Origin: Pseudoxanthomonas sp. F37
GTDB lineage: Bacteria; Pseudomonadota; Gammaproteobacteria; Xanthomonadales; Xanthomonadaceae
Direction of reading: 5' to 3'
NCBI RefSeq assembly: GCF_022965755.1
Contig: NZ_CP095187.1
Coordinates: 434,001 to 498,000, forward strand
DNA: 64,000 nt
In this document: positions 25,807-40,656 of the stretch, piece after piece
Layout: the number at the start of each line of letters is the position of its first letter
Numbering within the stretch: position 1 is the stretch's first letter
The notes under the pieces: model-generated
The model's database searches: none
What the model was told of the DNA's origin: nothing
What the model saw: the letters and a program-made list of their open reading frames with translations, nothing else
Translations under genes and position numbers: made by a program

Positions 25807-26010
25807 TCAGGCGGGCAACGCGGTCGCCCGCGCGGCGCGCCTGGCCTCGATCCGCTTCCAGACCTTCTCGTGGAAGTGGAACACCACGGTGTTGGTCGCC
25901 GGCTCGACCAGCGCCAGCATGCCGCCCACCAGCAGGCTGCCGGTGAACAGGTAGCCCAAGGTGAAGGCCACCGAGAAGTGCAGGATCGCGAAGCTCAGGG
26001 TCTTGTTCAC
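25807..26010 (-). CDS. DUF2061 family small membrane protein
   Basis: The short protein has KTLSFAILHFSVAFTLGYLF and then FHFHEKVWKRIE, the signature of DUF2061 proteins, which have two transmembrane helices and a cytosolic tail. I prefer the GTG start at 26010 (67 residues). It directly precedes the family's usual N-terminus and has TGGAGG at the right distance. The alternatives are ATG at 26040 (77 residues) and 26067 (86 residues). The function of the family is unknown. The inverted repeat at 26024-26040 lies in its leader if the GTG start is right. It converges with lpdA and shares the terminator region. Confidence 0.7.
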   Translation of the reverse strand: MNKTLSFAILHFSVAFTLGYLFTGSLLVGGMLALVEPATNTVVFHFHEKVWKRIEARRAARATALPA

Positions 26011-26023
26011 GAGGGGCCTCCAG

Positions 26024-26040
26024 ATGAGAACTGATCTCAT
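26024..26040. promoter_or_regulatory. Short inverted repeat upstream of the DUF2061 gene
   Basis: ATGAG, seven bases, CTCAT (inner form TGAGA-ACTGA-TCTCA) is an inverted repeat just upstream of the Shine-Dalgarno of the preferred start at 26010. It could be an operator or an mRNA hairpin affecting translation. No regulator is coded nearby. Confidence 0.3.
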
Positions 26041-26110
26041 TATGGGGTCGGGGAGCCGCCAGTCCAATGAAACGATCCGCTCGGACCGATAGCTGTTGCC
26101 TATTGCCGGC

Positions 26111-26935
26111 TCAGAACGCCAGCGTCACGCCGGCCACCGGCCCCTTGAAGCGCTGGTCCAGGCCCAGCAGGCCGTCGCTGCCGGCCCGCTCGACCTCCAG
26201 CTTGAACCAGTCGTAGCCCACGAACGCACCGAACGTGTCGGTGAAGCGGTATTCCACCAGGGCGTTGGCGCGGGTGATGCTGCCGTCGTAGTCGCCGAAA
26301 TCGCCCCATCCGGCATCCAGATACTGGCCCTGCAGGCTCAGCAGCCACGCGTCGGACGGACGCGTGGTGAAGCGCACGCCAACCACCGGCGCATAGCCGG
26401 TCTCGCTGCGGCTGTCGCGGTAGCTGTCCTCGCCCGCCTCGGCGTACACGCTGCCCTTGAGCTTGGCCCACTCGGCCCCGAGTTGCAGGCCGATGCTCGA
26501 ACGCTCGGTCTCCACCACCGCGAAGTCGTACATCAGGCTGGCCAGCTGAAACTCGACCTCGCCCTTGGCGAAGCTGCCGGCGGGGATGGTCACGTCATCG
26601 TAGGACAGGTCTTCGCTCAGCGTGGCGCGCTGCGACTTGTCGTACTGGAAGTAATCGAAGATCAACCGGTGGCGCTCGCCCATGCGGAACACCCCGTCCA
26701 CCCGCGGCACCCATTCCTTGCTGCCGAAGTCGAAATCCTCGGCGAATGCCAGCTCGCTGTCCTCGAAGACCGTGCTGCCGCGAAGCTCGCCCTGTGCGTC
26801 GACATTCATGGCGCCCAGGCGCAGCGTGAAGCGGTCGTCGGTGTCGGCGGCGTGCGCGGTGGAAGCGGCGAGCAACAGCGACAGGCAGCAGAAAAGGGGG
26901 GCGCGGCAACGGCGCGGGCGTGCGGGGGTCATCAT
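26111..26935 (-). CDS. Outer membrane beta-barrel protein, unassigned
   Basis: The 274-residue precursor has a signal peptide with a positively charged start (MMTPARPRRCR), a hydrophobic core and cleavage near AHA (about residue 29). The mature part is a series of amphipathic strands with aromatic girdles (FRMGERHRLIFDYFQYD, ALVEYRFTDTFGAFVGYDWF). It ends in GVTLAF with the terminal Phe typical of barrel proteins. I do not recognise the family. Its size suggests 10-12 strands. No partner gene is adjacent, and it is separated from the atp operon by a 415-bp gap with hairpins (see the 27030-27127 entry). The start could be 26935 or 26932. Confidence 0.65.
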   Translation of the reverse strand: MMTPARPRRCRAPLFCCLSLLLAASTAHAADTDDRFTLRLGAMNVDAQGELRGSTVFEDSELAFAEDFDFGSKEWVPRVDGVFRMGERHRLIFDYFQYDKSQRATLSEDLSYDDVTIPAGSFAKGEVEFQLASLMYDFAVVETERSSIGLQLGAEWAKLKGSVYAEAGEDSYRDSRSETGYAPVVGVRFTTRPSDAWLLSLQGQYLDAGWGDFGDYDGSITRANALVEYRFTDTFGAFVGYDWFKLEVERAGSDGLLGLDQRFKGPVAGVTLAF

Positions 26936-27029
26936 GGCTCCATGCGAAACGGGGGGGAGCCATCACCCTGGCGGCGCCAGGGTCGACAACGGGTGAATTG
27001 GCTGAACCAGGCTGGCCGATCGGCGGGAA

Positions 27030-27127
27030 AGCCCCGGAAAAGGCGAAGCCCCGGGGGCAGCCGGGGCTTCGGAGAGGCCTGCAACGGAGCATCGGACGAG
27101 GAAGTTGAGCAGCAGGCCTACAGGGAC
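27030..27127 (-). ncRNA. Possible minus-strand small RNA or leader attenuator with terminator hairpin
   Basis: Read on the minus strand, AGGCCTGC near 27120 pairs with GCAGGCCT near 27077 across about 30 nt. It is followed by a perfect 10-bp hairpin (27070-27061 with 27054-27045, GAAGCCCCGG/CCGGGGCTTC) and then CCTTTTCC. A stem plus intrinsic terminator resembles either an sRNA or an attenuator in the leader of the barrel-protein gene that starts at 26935. I found no convincing promoter. The rest of the 26936-27350 gap holds short dyads and, at its right end, the atp promoter. Confidence 0.3.
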
Positions 27128-27260
27128 TGACAGGCCCGATTTTCCAAAGTTCCGGAAAACCCGGAAGAAAATTCTGAACAGGGGAAACGGTTACATGCAG
27201 GCCGCACAAGGCTTGCTGGCGGATCGGGCGGTGGCGGCCCCGCACTTCGACCTTTGGCGG

Positions 27261-27290
27261 TTGTCCCTGAAATTGTCCCGCTGCTATACT
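27261..27290 (+). promoter_or_regulatory. Candidate sigma70 promoter of the atp operon
   Basis: TTGTCC and TATACT are spaced by 18 bp, 60 bp before the atpI start. The -10 matches consensus at five of six positions. It is the only strong pair ahead of the operon, so it probably drives atpI to atpC. Confidence 0.6.
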
Positions 27291-27350
27291 TTTGCGGCTC
27301 GGCGAGGCGCTTTACTGCCTTGTACCCCGCCAATTCCGTAGGGCTTTCGT

Positions 27351-27722
27351 GTGCTGAATTCCGTCGCTGCGGGCCGGCGGCTGGTGTTGCGCGCCGCCGT
27401 CTGGCAGACAGCGGCGGTGCTGCTGGTCGCGCTGCTGTTCCTGCTCCGGGGCGTGCCCCAGGCGGTCGCGGCGGCCGTCGGAGGGCTGGCGATCGTGGCC
27501 GGCGCGCTGCTGGCGGCCTGGTTGGCCTTCGGCGGTGGCGTGTTGGGGGCCGTCTCGGCGGTCCTGAGGCTGGTCGGCGGGATGGTGGTGAAGTGGGTCG
27601 TGGTGATCGGCGTGCTGGTGATCGGCGCGGGGCTGTACAAGCTGCCTCCGCTGCCCCTCCTGGCAGGCGTGGTCGCCGGACTGGTGGCACAGATGCTGGT
27701 TGCGGTTGGCAAGCAGCGATAA
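27351..27722 (+). CDS. atpI: ATP synthase subunit I (AtpI)
   Basis: The 123-residue protein has four hydrophobic helices with little polar sequence between them, and an N-terminal RRLVLRAAVWQTA stretch. The sequence is poorly conserved in this family, so assignment rests on topology, length and its place as first gene of atpIBEFHAGDC. AtpI is thought to help assemble the c-ring in the inner membrane. The start is a GTG at 27351; no ATG gives a full first helix. The gap to atpB is 29 bp. Confidence 0.75.
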   Translation: MLNSVAAGRRLVLRAAVWQTAAVLLVALLFLLRGVPQAVAAAVGGLAIVAGALLAAWLAFGGGVLGAVSAVLRLVGGMVVKWVVVIGVLVIGAGLYKLPPLPLLAGVVAGLVAQMLVAVGKQR

Positions 27723-27751
27723 ACCCAATCTAGACGAAAGGTTTCCGACAC

Positions 27752-28913
<1,162 letters not shown>

Positions 28914-29018
28914 TCCGTCGCGTGCACGCCTGACCTCGGGCGTCCGCCCGCGGTCAGTCACCAGGCGTAGCTGGGCCGGCGCGATGTGCGCGGGCCCTTC
29001 ATCACCGGCAGGTTTACG

Positions 29019-29489
29019 ATGAATATCAATCTCACTCTGTTCGCCCAGGCGCTGGCCTTCGCCGGCCTGATCTGGATCATTGCGACCAAAATCTGGCCGC
29101 CGCTGCTGGCTGCCATCGAAGAGCGCCAGCAGAAGATCGCTGAAGGTCTTGCTGCCGCCGACCGCAGCCAGAAGGACCTGGCGCAGGCGCAGGAAAAGGT
29201 CAACGAAGCGTTGAAGGAAGCCCGCGTCAAGGCCAACGAGATCATCGACCAGGCCCACGCGCGCGCCAACCAGATCGTCGACGCGGCGAAGAACGAAGCC
29301 ATCGCCGAAGCCAACCGCCAGAAGGAACTGGCCCAGGCCGAGATCGAGGCCGCCGCCACGCGTGCCCGCGAGGACCTGCGCAAGCAGGTGTCCGCGCTGG
29401 CCGTCAGCGGTGCCGAGAAGCTGCTCAAGCGCGAGATCGACGCCAACGCCCACAAGGCGCTGCTCGACGAACTCGCGGCCGAAATCTGA
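29019..29489 (+). CDS. atpF: F0F1 ATP synthase subunit b
   Basis: The start at 29019 (MNINLTL) gives 156 residues, the exact length of E. coli subunit b. An upstream ATG at 28986 would add an unsupported hydrophilic leader. Residues about 5-25 form the single membrane anchor. The rest is a long charged coiled coil ([20 protein letters not shown]) that makes the peripheral stalk and binds subunit delta at its C-terminus. The gap from atpE is 105 bp. Translation may depend on its own Shine-Dalgarno (GGCAGG). Confidence 0.93.
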   Translation: MNINLTLFAQALAFAGLIWIIATKIWPPLLAAIEERQQKIAEGLAAADRSQKDLAQAQEKVNEALKEARVKANEIIDQAHARANQIVDAAKNEAIAEANRQKELAQAEIEAAATRAREDLRKQVSALAVSGAEKLLKREIDANAHKALLDELAAEI

Positions 29490-29506
29490 TCCGGACGAGC
29501 TGACCG

Positions 29507-30034
29507 ATGAGCCAGGCCCTGACCGTCGCCCGACCCTACGCCCGCGCCGCCTTCGCGACGGCGCGCGACGAAGGCAACTTCGCCGCCTGGTCGCAGGCGC
29601 TGGGTTTCGCCGCGCATGTCGCGGCGGACCCGCGCGTGGCCGCGCTGCTGCCCAATCCGCAGCTGCTGCACGCCGATGCGGTGACGCTGCTGTCGCCGGA
29701 AGGCGCCAGCGAGGCGTTCACCCGCTTCCTCGGCATCCTCGCCGACGCGCGCCGCCTGCCGCAGCTGCCGGAAATCGCCGGCCTGTTCGAGGAGCTGCGC
29801 GCCGAAGCCGAGCACGTCGTCAAGGCGAAGGTGACCTCCGCCACGGCGATGCCGGACGGTGAGCTGGAGGTGATCAAGGCAGCGTTGAAGAAGCGCTTCG
29901 GCCGCGAGGTCGAGGTCGAAACGGCCATCGATGCGTCGCTGATCGGCGGCGCCGTGATCGATGCCGGCAGCGTGGTGATCGACGGCTCGCTGAAAGGCAA
30001 GCTGGCGCGCCTGCAGTCGGCGCTGACGCACTGA
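29507..30034 (+). CDS. atpH: F0F1 ATP synthase subunit delta
   Basis: The 175-residue protein starts with the family signature [11 protein letters not shown] and ends with the conserved stretch [20 protein letters not shown] and then LARLQSAL. It links the peripheral stalk (subunit b) to the top of F1. It starts 17 bp after atpF and is followed after 46 bp by atpA, as in most gammaproteobacterial operons. Confidence 0.93.
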   Translation: MSQALTVARPYARAAFATARDEGNFAAWSQALGFAAHVAADPRVAALLPNPQLLHADAVTLLSPEGASEAFTRFLGILADARRLPQLPEIAGLFEELRAEAEHVVKAKVTSATAMPDGELEVIKAALKKRFGREVEVETAIDASLIGGAVIDAGSVVIDGSLKGKLARLQSALTH

Positions 30035-30080
30035 ATTCCCATTGAACCGCCGCGCGCGAGCCGGCACACAGGACTTACCC

Positions 30081-31628
<1,548 letters not shown>

Positions 31629-31633
31629 GAGCC

Positions 31634-34136
<2,503 letters not shown>

Positions 34137-34140
34137 GAGC

Positions 34141-34216
34141 GAGTAATGAGGGTGGAGAAGTGAGGAGTGAGTAGACGCACTCCGCTCACTTCCCGCTCCT
34201 CTCCACTCACTCCTCC
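34141..34216. repeat. Intergenic palindromic element between atpD and atpC (copy 3)
   Basis: A purine arm with GGAGTGAG-type units (34141-34174) faces a pyrimidine arm (34184-34216, CTCCTCTCCACTCACTCCTC), with a short loop ACGCACTCCG. It has the same architecture as copies 1 and 2 but a different repeat unit. It begins a few bases after the atpD stop. Confidence 0.6.
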
Positions 34217-34243
34217 TACCGCACGAACAGGCAAGACAGACCC

Positions 34244-34669
34244 ATGACCACCACCATCCGTTGCGACATCGTCAGCGCCGAGCAGGAGATCTTCCACGGT
34301 GAAGCCACCCTGGTGGTCGCCACCGGCGAACTGGGCGAGCTGGGCATCGCGCCGAAGCACGCGCCGCTGATCACCCGCCTGAAGCCGGGCAAGGTGGTGG
34401 TGACGCTGGCCAGCGGCGAACAGCTGGACTTCGCCATTTCCGGCGGCATCCTCGAGGTGCAGCCGCAGGTCGTCACCGTGCTGGCCGACACCGCCGTGCG
34501 TGCGTCGGACATCGACGAGGCGCAGGTGCGCAAGGCCAAGGAAGAAGCCGAGCGCGTGCTGGCGCACAAGGATCCGAAGATGAGCGTGGAGGAAGCCCAG
34601 GCCCAGCTGGCCATGAGCATCGCCCAGCTCAGCGCGCTGGAGCGCCTGCGCAAGAACCTCAAGCACTGA
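34244..34669 (+). CDS. atpC: F0F1 ATP synthase subunit epsilon
   Basis: The 141-residue protein has the N-terminal beta sandwich ([40 protein letters not shown]) and the C-terminal helical hairpin with [20 protein letters not shown]. It belongs to the central stalk and can inhibit ATP hydrolysis. It is the last gene of the operon, and a strong intrinsic terminator begins 24 bp after the stop. Confidence 0.95.
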   Translation: MTTTIRCDIVSAEQEIFHGEATLVVATGELGELGIAPKHAPLITRLKPGKVVVTLASGEQLDFAISGGILEVQPQVVTVLADTAVRASDIDEAQVRKAKEEAERVLAHKDPKMSVEEAQAQLAMSIAQLSALERLRKNLKH

Positions 34670-34692
34670 GTTCCGCGCACATGCCACATCGG

Positions 34693-34718
34693 AAACGCCG
34701 GCCTCGCGCCGGCGTTTT
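34693..34718 (+). terminator. Rho-independent terminator of the atp operon
   Basis: AAACGCCGGC and GCCGGCGTTT form a perfect 10-bp stem around loop CTCGC and end in TTTTCGTTT. It is placed just after atpC and ahead of the convergent gtrA-like gene. Confidence 0.9.
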
Positions 34719-34736
34719 CGTTTCACATGTCGCCCC

Positions 34737-34763
34737 TGTAGGAGCGCCCTCGGGCGCGATGCC
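34737..34763. repeat. REP-like element of a second type
   Basis: TGTAGGAGCGCCCTCGGGCG followed by CGATGCC has the GTAGGAG head and the GCGCCC/GGGCGC stem of a common Xanthomonadaceae extragenic palindrome. Its head (GTAGGAG) and stem differ from those at 2218 and 2829 (GTGGGAG). It lies between convergent transcription units. Confidence 0.6.
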
Positions 34764-34772
34764 TTATAGACC

Positions 34773-35174
34773 CTAGCGATAGACCACGTGCCGCCAGAGG
34801 AAGAAGGCCGCCACGGCGAGCACGCCTTCGACCAGCGGCTTGGCCAGCCAGGCCAGCTCCAGCCCCAGGACGCGGCTGATTGCGCTGACCGCCAGCGTGC
34901 TCAGCACGGTCAGCGGAATCCAGAGCGCCAGGAACCGGCCCAGTCGCCCCCACCCGAGGCGCGCCTGGCCGCCTTGGGCGAACGTCACCCGCCCATTGAG
35001 CCAGAAACCGAGCAGGGCACCGGCCACGCGGCCGGCGATGTTGCCCGGTGCGGCCGGCATGCCCAGTGCCGTCAGCCCCACGAATACCAGCCAGTCCAGC
35101 AGCAGCTGCAGCAGTCCGACCAGGAGGAAGCTGCCGCCCTGGCGGGCCAGCGTGTGGCGGGGGGATGGCGTCAT
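34773..35174 (-). CDS. GtrA family membrane protein
   Basis: The 133-residue protein has four hydrophobic helices. It has the GtrA pattern: [20 protein letters not shown] in helix one, [20 protein letters not shown] in the middle, and a C-terminal [12 protein letters not shown]. GtrA proteins are thought to flip undecaprenyl-linked sugars for modification of surface polysaccharides, or to serve as accessory factors in cell-surface glycosylation. No glycosyltransferase gene is adjacent, so the partner is unknown. It converges on atpC. The promoter would lie in the 119-bp gap before glmU. Confidence 0.8.
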   Translation of the reverse strand: MTPSPRHTLARQGGSFLLVGLLQLLLDWLVFVGLTALGMPAAPGNIAGRVAGALLGFWLNGRVTFAQGGQARLGWGRLGRFLALWIPLTVLSTLAVSAISRVLGLELAWLAKPLVEGVLAVAAFFLWRHVVYR

Positions 35175-35293
35175 CCCTGCATGTTACCCGCCGGTGCGCG
35201 CCGCCGTGGCAGGGTTCGCGCGTGGAATGCGTTCCGGAAGGGACTTGTTACCATGCGGTGTCATCGCGACACGCACTCATCAGGGAAGTCCAC

Positions 35294-36661
35294 ATGAAGC
35301 CACTGCACGTCGTCATCCTCGCCGCCGGTGAAGGCAAGCGCATGAAGTCCGCCTTGCCCAAGGTGCTGCAGCCCATCGCCGGGCGGCCGATGCTGGCCCA
35401 CGTGATCGAGGCGGCGCGCGCGTTGTCGCCGGCGGGCGTGCATGTGGTCTACGGGCACGGTGGCGACCAGGTGCAGGCGGCCTTCGCCGACCAGGCGGAC
35501 CTGCACTGGGCGCACCAGGCGCAGCAGCTGGGCACGGGCCACGCGGTCATGCAGGCGATGCCGGACGTACCGGATGGCGCGCGCGTGCTGGTGCTCTACG
35601 GCGATGTTCCGCTGACCCGCAGCGAAACGCTGCAACGCCTGCTGGACGCGCCGGGCCGCGTGGCGGTGCTGGTCGCCGAACCCGCGGATCCCTCCGGCTA
35701 CGGGCGCATCGTGCGCGATGAGGCCGGCCGCGTGGCCGCCATCGTCGAGCACAAGGACGCCGACGAGGAGCAGCGCCGCATCCGCACCATCAACACCGGC
35801 ATCATCGCCGCCGATGGCAGCGCCCTGAAGGGCTGGCTCTCGCGTCTTTCCAATGCGAACGCGCAGGGCGAGTACTACCTGACCGATATCTTCGCGATGG
35901 CGGCCGAGGAGTTCACCCCGGCGGAAATGGTGCTGGTCGGCGAACCCATCGAGGCCGAGGGCGCCAACGACCCCTGGCAGCTCTCGCAACTCGAGCGCGC
36001 CTACCAGCTGCGCGCGGCGCGCGCGCTGTGCGTGCAGGGGGCGCGGCTGGTGGACCCGGCACGCTTCGACCAGCGCGGCACGGTCAGCGTGGGCCGCGAC
36101 GTCCAGATCGATGTCGACGTGGTGCTGGAAGGCAGGGTTGAACTGGGCGACGGCGTGACCATCGGTCCGTTCACGCGCCTGAAGGACGTGACCCTCGCCG
36201 CCGGCACGCAGGTGCGCGCGCATTGCGACCTGGAAGGCGTCGCCAGCGAAGGCGCGGCGCTGATCGGTCCTTACGCGCGCCTGCGCCCGGGCACCGTGCT
36301 GGCCGATGGCGTGCACGTGGGCAACTTCGTCGAGACCAAGAACGCCCGCATCGGCACGGGCAGCAAGGCGAACCATCTGACATACCTGGGCGATGCCGTC
36401 ATCGGCACCGGCACCAACATCGGCGCCGGCACCATCACCTGCAACTACGACGGTGTGAACAAGTCCACCACGACGATCGGCGACCGCGTGTTCGTCGGTT
36501 CGAACTCGTCGCTGGTCGCGCCGGTGACGCTGGCCGATGGCGCGACGATCGGCGCGGGCTCGGTGATCTCGAAGAACGCGCCGGCCGACAAGCTGACGGT
36601 GGCGCGTGCGCGTCAGATGACGGTCGAGGGCTGGCAGCGGCCGGTGAAGAAGCCGAAGTGA
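35294..36661 (+). CDS. glmU: Bifunctional UDP-GlcNAc pyrophosphorylase / GlcN-1-P acetyltransferase
   Basis: The 455-residue enzyme starts [17 protein letters not shown]; residues 8-16 are the nucleotide-binding motif LAAGEGKRM of the uridylyltransferase domain (to about residue 228). The second half is a left-handed parallel beta-helix with hexapeptide repeats ([20 protein letters not shown]) and the acetyltransferase residues in [20 protein letters not shown] and NYDG. It makes UDP-GlcNAc for peptidoglycan and lipid A. The in-frame extension upstream to 35048 has no homology. In many gammaproteobacteria glmU is followed by glmS. Here a minus-strand operon of about 8.7 kb separates them. Confidence 0.95.
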   Translation: MKPLHVVILAAGEGKRMKSALPKVLQPIAGRPMLAHVIEAARALSPAGVHVVYGHGGDQVQAAFADQADLHWAHQAQQLGTGHAVMQAMPDVPDGARVLVLYGDVPLTRSETLQRLLDAPGRVAVLVAEPADPSGYGRIVRDEAGRVAAIVEHKDADEEQRRIRTINTGIIAADGSALKGWLSRLSNANAQGEYYLTDIFAMAAEEFTPAEMVLVGEPIEAEGANDPWQLSQLERAYQLRAARALCVQGARLVDPARFDQRGTVSVGRDVQIDVDVVLEGRVELGDGVTIGPFTRLKDVTLAAGTQVRAHCDLEGVASEGAALIGPYARLRPGTVLADGVHVGNFVETKNARIGTGSKANHLTYLGDAVIGTGTNIGAGTITCNYDGVNKSTTTIGDRVFVGSNSSLVAPVTLADGATIGAGSVISKNAPADKLTVARARQMTVEGWQRPVKKPK

Positions 36662-36727
36662 CGCAGGGTCGAGCGTGCTCGGCTTAGGGTGCAGCGCGGT
36701 GATGCCGCCGCCCCGCCTTCGGACAGA

Positions 36728-38052
36728 TCAGTTTTCGGGCAGCTGCATGGCCACGCACAGCCCACCGCCGTCGCGGTTGTGCAGCGACAGGCGGCCGCCG
36801 TGGGCTTCGATGATCTCGCGCGTCAGCGCCAGGCCCAGGCCGGTGCCGTTGCGCTTGGTGGAATAGAACGGCACCAGCGCGTTCTGCAGCACCGCGTCGT
36901 TCATGCCGGTGCCGCGGTCCATCACTTCGATGCGCACCCAGCCGGGCAGGCGGGCGACGCGCACCGACACGCCGTCGGCGGCCGTGCCGGATTCGTGCGC
37001 ATTCTTCAGCAGGTTCAGCAGCGCCTGCTCGATCTGCGCCAGATCGATGCGGCCTTCGACGTCGGCATCGTGCATCTCCAGCTCGAAACCGATCTGGCGC
37101 TGCAGACCCTCCAGGAAGCCGCGCCAGCGAACCGTCTGCAACTGCGGCTGGGGCAGCTTGGCGAAGCGCGCATAGCCGCGGATGAAGCCTTCCAGGTGGC
37201 GTGCGCGGTCCTCGATGGTGCCGAAGACTTCCTCCAGCCGCTCAAGCTTGCCTCGCCGGACCAGCTCCGCGCCGGAGTGCGCCAGCGACGCCACCGGCGC
37301 CAGCGAGTTGTTGAGCTCGTGGCTGATCACGCGGATCACCTTCTTCCACGTCATCACTTCCTGCCGGCGCAATTCGTTGGTCAGCAGGCGCAGCAGCAGC
37401 AGTTCGTGCGGGCGGCCGTTGAGGCGGAAAGTGCGGCGTGCCAGGTGGTACACCTGTTCCTCGCCCTCCTCTTCCTCGCTGCCGATGGCGAACAGGCTGT
37501 CGCCGCTGCGGGCCAGCGCCTCGCGCATCTCCACCGGCGAGGCCGACAGCAGGCTGTCGTAATCCTGGCCTTCCAGTTTCCAGCCGCCATGCAGCAGCTT
37601 GCGCGCAGCGACATTGGCGAACACCACGCGCCGCACGCCGTCGCCTCCGGGCGCCACCAGCAGCATGGCCACCGGCGTGTTCTGCACCATCGTGTCGAGC
37701 AGCAGTTCGCGCTGCACCAGCGTCTGCCGCTGCTCGCGCAGGACTTCGCCCAGCGCGGCATGCGAACGCACGAGTTCGGCGAGTTCGTCGCTGCCCTGCC
37801 AGTGGATGCCGAAGTTGTACTCGCCGTCGCGATAGCTGTTGACGCTGCCGGACAACGCGCGGAACAGCGACCGCGTGCTGCGCAGGCCGCGGTGGATCGC
37901 CCAGGCCGCCAGGGGCAGGACGACGAGCGCCGACAGCAGCACCGCCAGCACGTCGTCCTGCAACCAGTGCGACAGCGCGACCGGCAGCACCAGGGCCACC
38001 GCCAGCAGGGGCAGCAGCCAGGACAGCACGCGGCCGGCGAGCGAGCGGCGGA

Positions 38053-38056
<4 letters not shown>
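36728..38056 (-). CDS. Sensor histidine kinase of a sigma54-linked two-component system
   Basis: The 442-residue protein has two N-terminal membrane helices (about residues 9-30 and 34-55) with hardly any periplasmic loop. A HAMP-like and PAS-like region follows, then an acidic loop (SEEEEGEEQ). The HisKA box has the phospho-acceptor His246 in RVISHELNNSLAPV, and the HATPase_c domain has NLLKNAHE, DRGTGM and GTGLGLALTREI. HELNNSLAPV is characteristic of NtrY-like kinases that pair with NtrC-type regulators. The short sensor region suggests it detects a membrane or envelope cue (inference). Its ATG overlaps the stop of the response regulator gene by 4 bp, and it is the last gene of the operon. 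Confidence 0.9.
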
Positions 38057-39390
<1,334 letters not shown>

Positions 39391-39393
39391 GCG

Positions 39394-40599
39394 CTATAGC
39401 CTAACCGAAGGGCTGCGGCTGACCAGGTGCGGCGGGATGTGCCGGACCAGTCGTGCAGGCCACGCAGCGGCCAGTTGCACGGCCAGCATCGCCCACGCGG
39501 CGGCAGCCAGCAGGGCCCCGTTTGGGGGTGCGGCAACGGACCCGGGCACAAGCTGCGGCAGCAGCCACCGTCCGCCCGCCAGCCCCACCGCCGCTGCCGC
39601 GCAGGCCAGGCCCAGGTACTCCAGACGCAACCGCCGCGCGAGTTGGCGGCCGGTGGCGCCGGCGGCGCGGCGCAGGCTGAACTCCCTTGCATGTTCCTGC
39701 ACCCAGCGCTGTCCGCCGAGCATCAGCAGGCCCAGTGTCGAGGCCCACCATGCGATGCAGGCGCCCGACCACCACCACGCGCGGGAGCGCGGCGCATGCA
39801 GCGACGCTTCGCGCAGCGCGGCCATGTCCACGGGATCGGCCACCACGGCGGAGGGATAGGCGGTGGACAGCGCGGCCTGGATGCGTGTTGCGACGACCTG
39901 CGGATCGGCGGCATGGCGGACGATGAAACGGGCTTCGGCTGCGCGCGCCATCCGTACCGGCAGCAGCACCGCCAGGTTGCCCGTATCGCGGGCGCCTGCG
40001 GGCGGAGGCAGGCGTTCGAACACGCCCACCACCTGCAGCCGTGCGCCCGGAGCCATCTGCAACGGGCGGCCAAGCGGGTCCGAGTCGCCGTACAGCCGGG
40101 CGGCCAGGGCCGAGGACAGCAGGACCGAGCGGGTGCCGGCCTGCAGATCGGACGGGTCGCCGCGGTAGTCGTGGAATTCGTGCGTCATGAAATGCCGGCC
40201 CGCCGATGTCTCCAGGCCGAGCGTCAAAGCGAACGTCTCGTCGACCAGGAACATCGACGCGATGTGCTTCGACGCCGGGCGCGTCGCGGTCCACACCTGC
40301 GCGCTCCACGCGATGGCGCCGTACGGCGCCTGGTTGGCGGCGGTCGCCGACAGCACGCCCGGGACGTTGCGCAGACGGCCGAGCACGGCGGGGACGCCCG
40401 GATCCGCTGCCGGCGCCGTCTGCATCCACGGCACCAGCAGCAGGCCGGTGCCGTCGATCCCGTCGGGGGCGGCGCGCGCCATGCGCAGCGCGGTGGTCGC
40501 CTGCCAGGCCTGCAGGCACAGCACCACGCCGATCGCCAGTTGCAGCACGATCCACCCGATGCCCGCATGGTGGCGCCCCAGCAGCAGGAAGGAAGACAT
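39394..40599 (-). CDS. FtsX-like ABC permease-related protein, divergent
   Basis: The 401-residue protein has the MacB layout. It has an N-terminal helix, a periplasmic core (LGLETSAGRHFMTHEFHDYR) and C-terminal helices with REFSLRRAAGATGRQLARRL, a diverged form of the IGIRRALGATR motif of FtsX permeases. The C-terminal helices are Ala-rich and the protein looks more degenerate than the two permeases upstream. It could be an accessory subunit with lost coupling function. It starts 57 bp after the second permease and ends 3 bp before the regulator gene. Confidence 0.75.
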   Translation of the reverse strand: MSSFLLLGRHHAGIGWIVLQLAIGVVLCLQAWQATTALRMARAAPDGIDGTGLLLVPWMQTAPAADPGVPAVLGRLRNVPGVLSATAANQAPYGAIAWSAQVWTATRPASKHIASMFLVDETFALTLGLETSAGRHFMTHEFHDYRGDPSDLQAGTRSVLLSSALAARLYGDSDPLGRPLQMAPGARLQVVGVFERLPPPAGARDTGNLAVLLPVRMARAAEARFIVRHAADPQVVATRIQAALSTAYPSAVVADPVDMAALREASLHAPRSRAWWWSGACIAWWASTLGLLMLGGQRWVQEHAREFSLRRAAGATGRQLARRLRLEYLGLACAAAAVGLAGGRWLLPQLVPGSVAAPPNGALLAAAAWAMLAVQLAAAWPARLVRHIPPHLVSRSPSVRL

Positions 40600-40656
40600 G
40601 GAAACCCCGGAGGGCCGCGCACGCCGGCGGGGCGTGCGCGGCAGCGAGCGGAAGGT

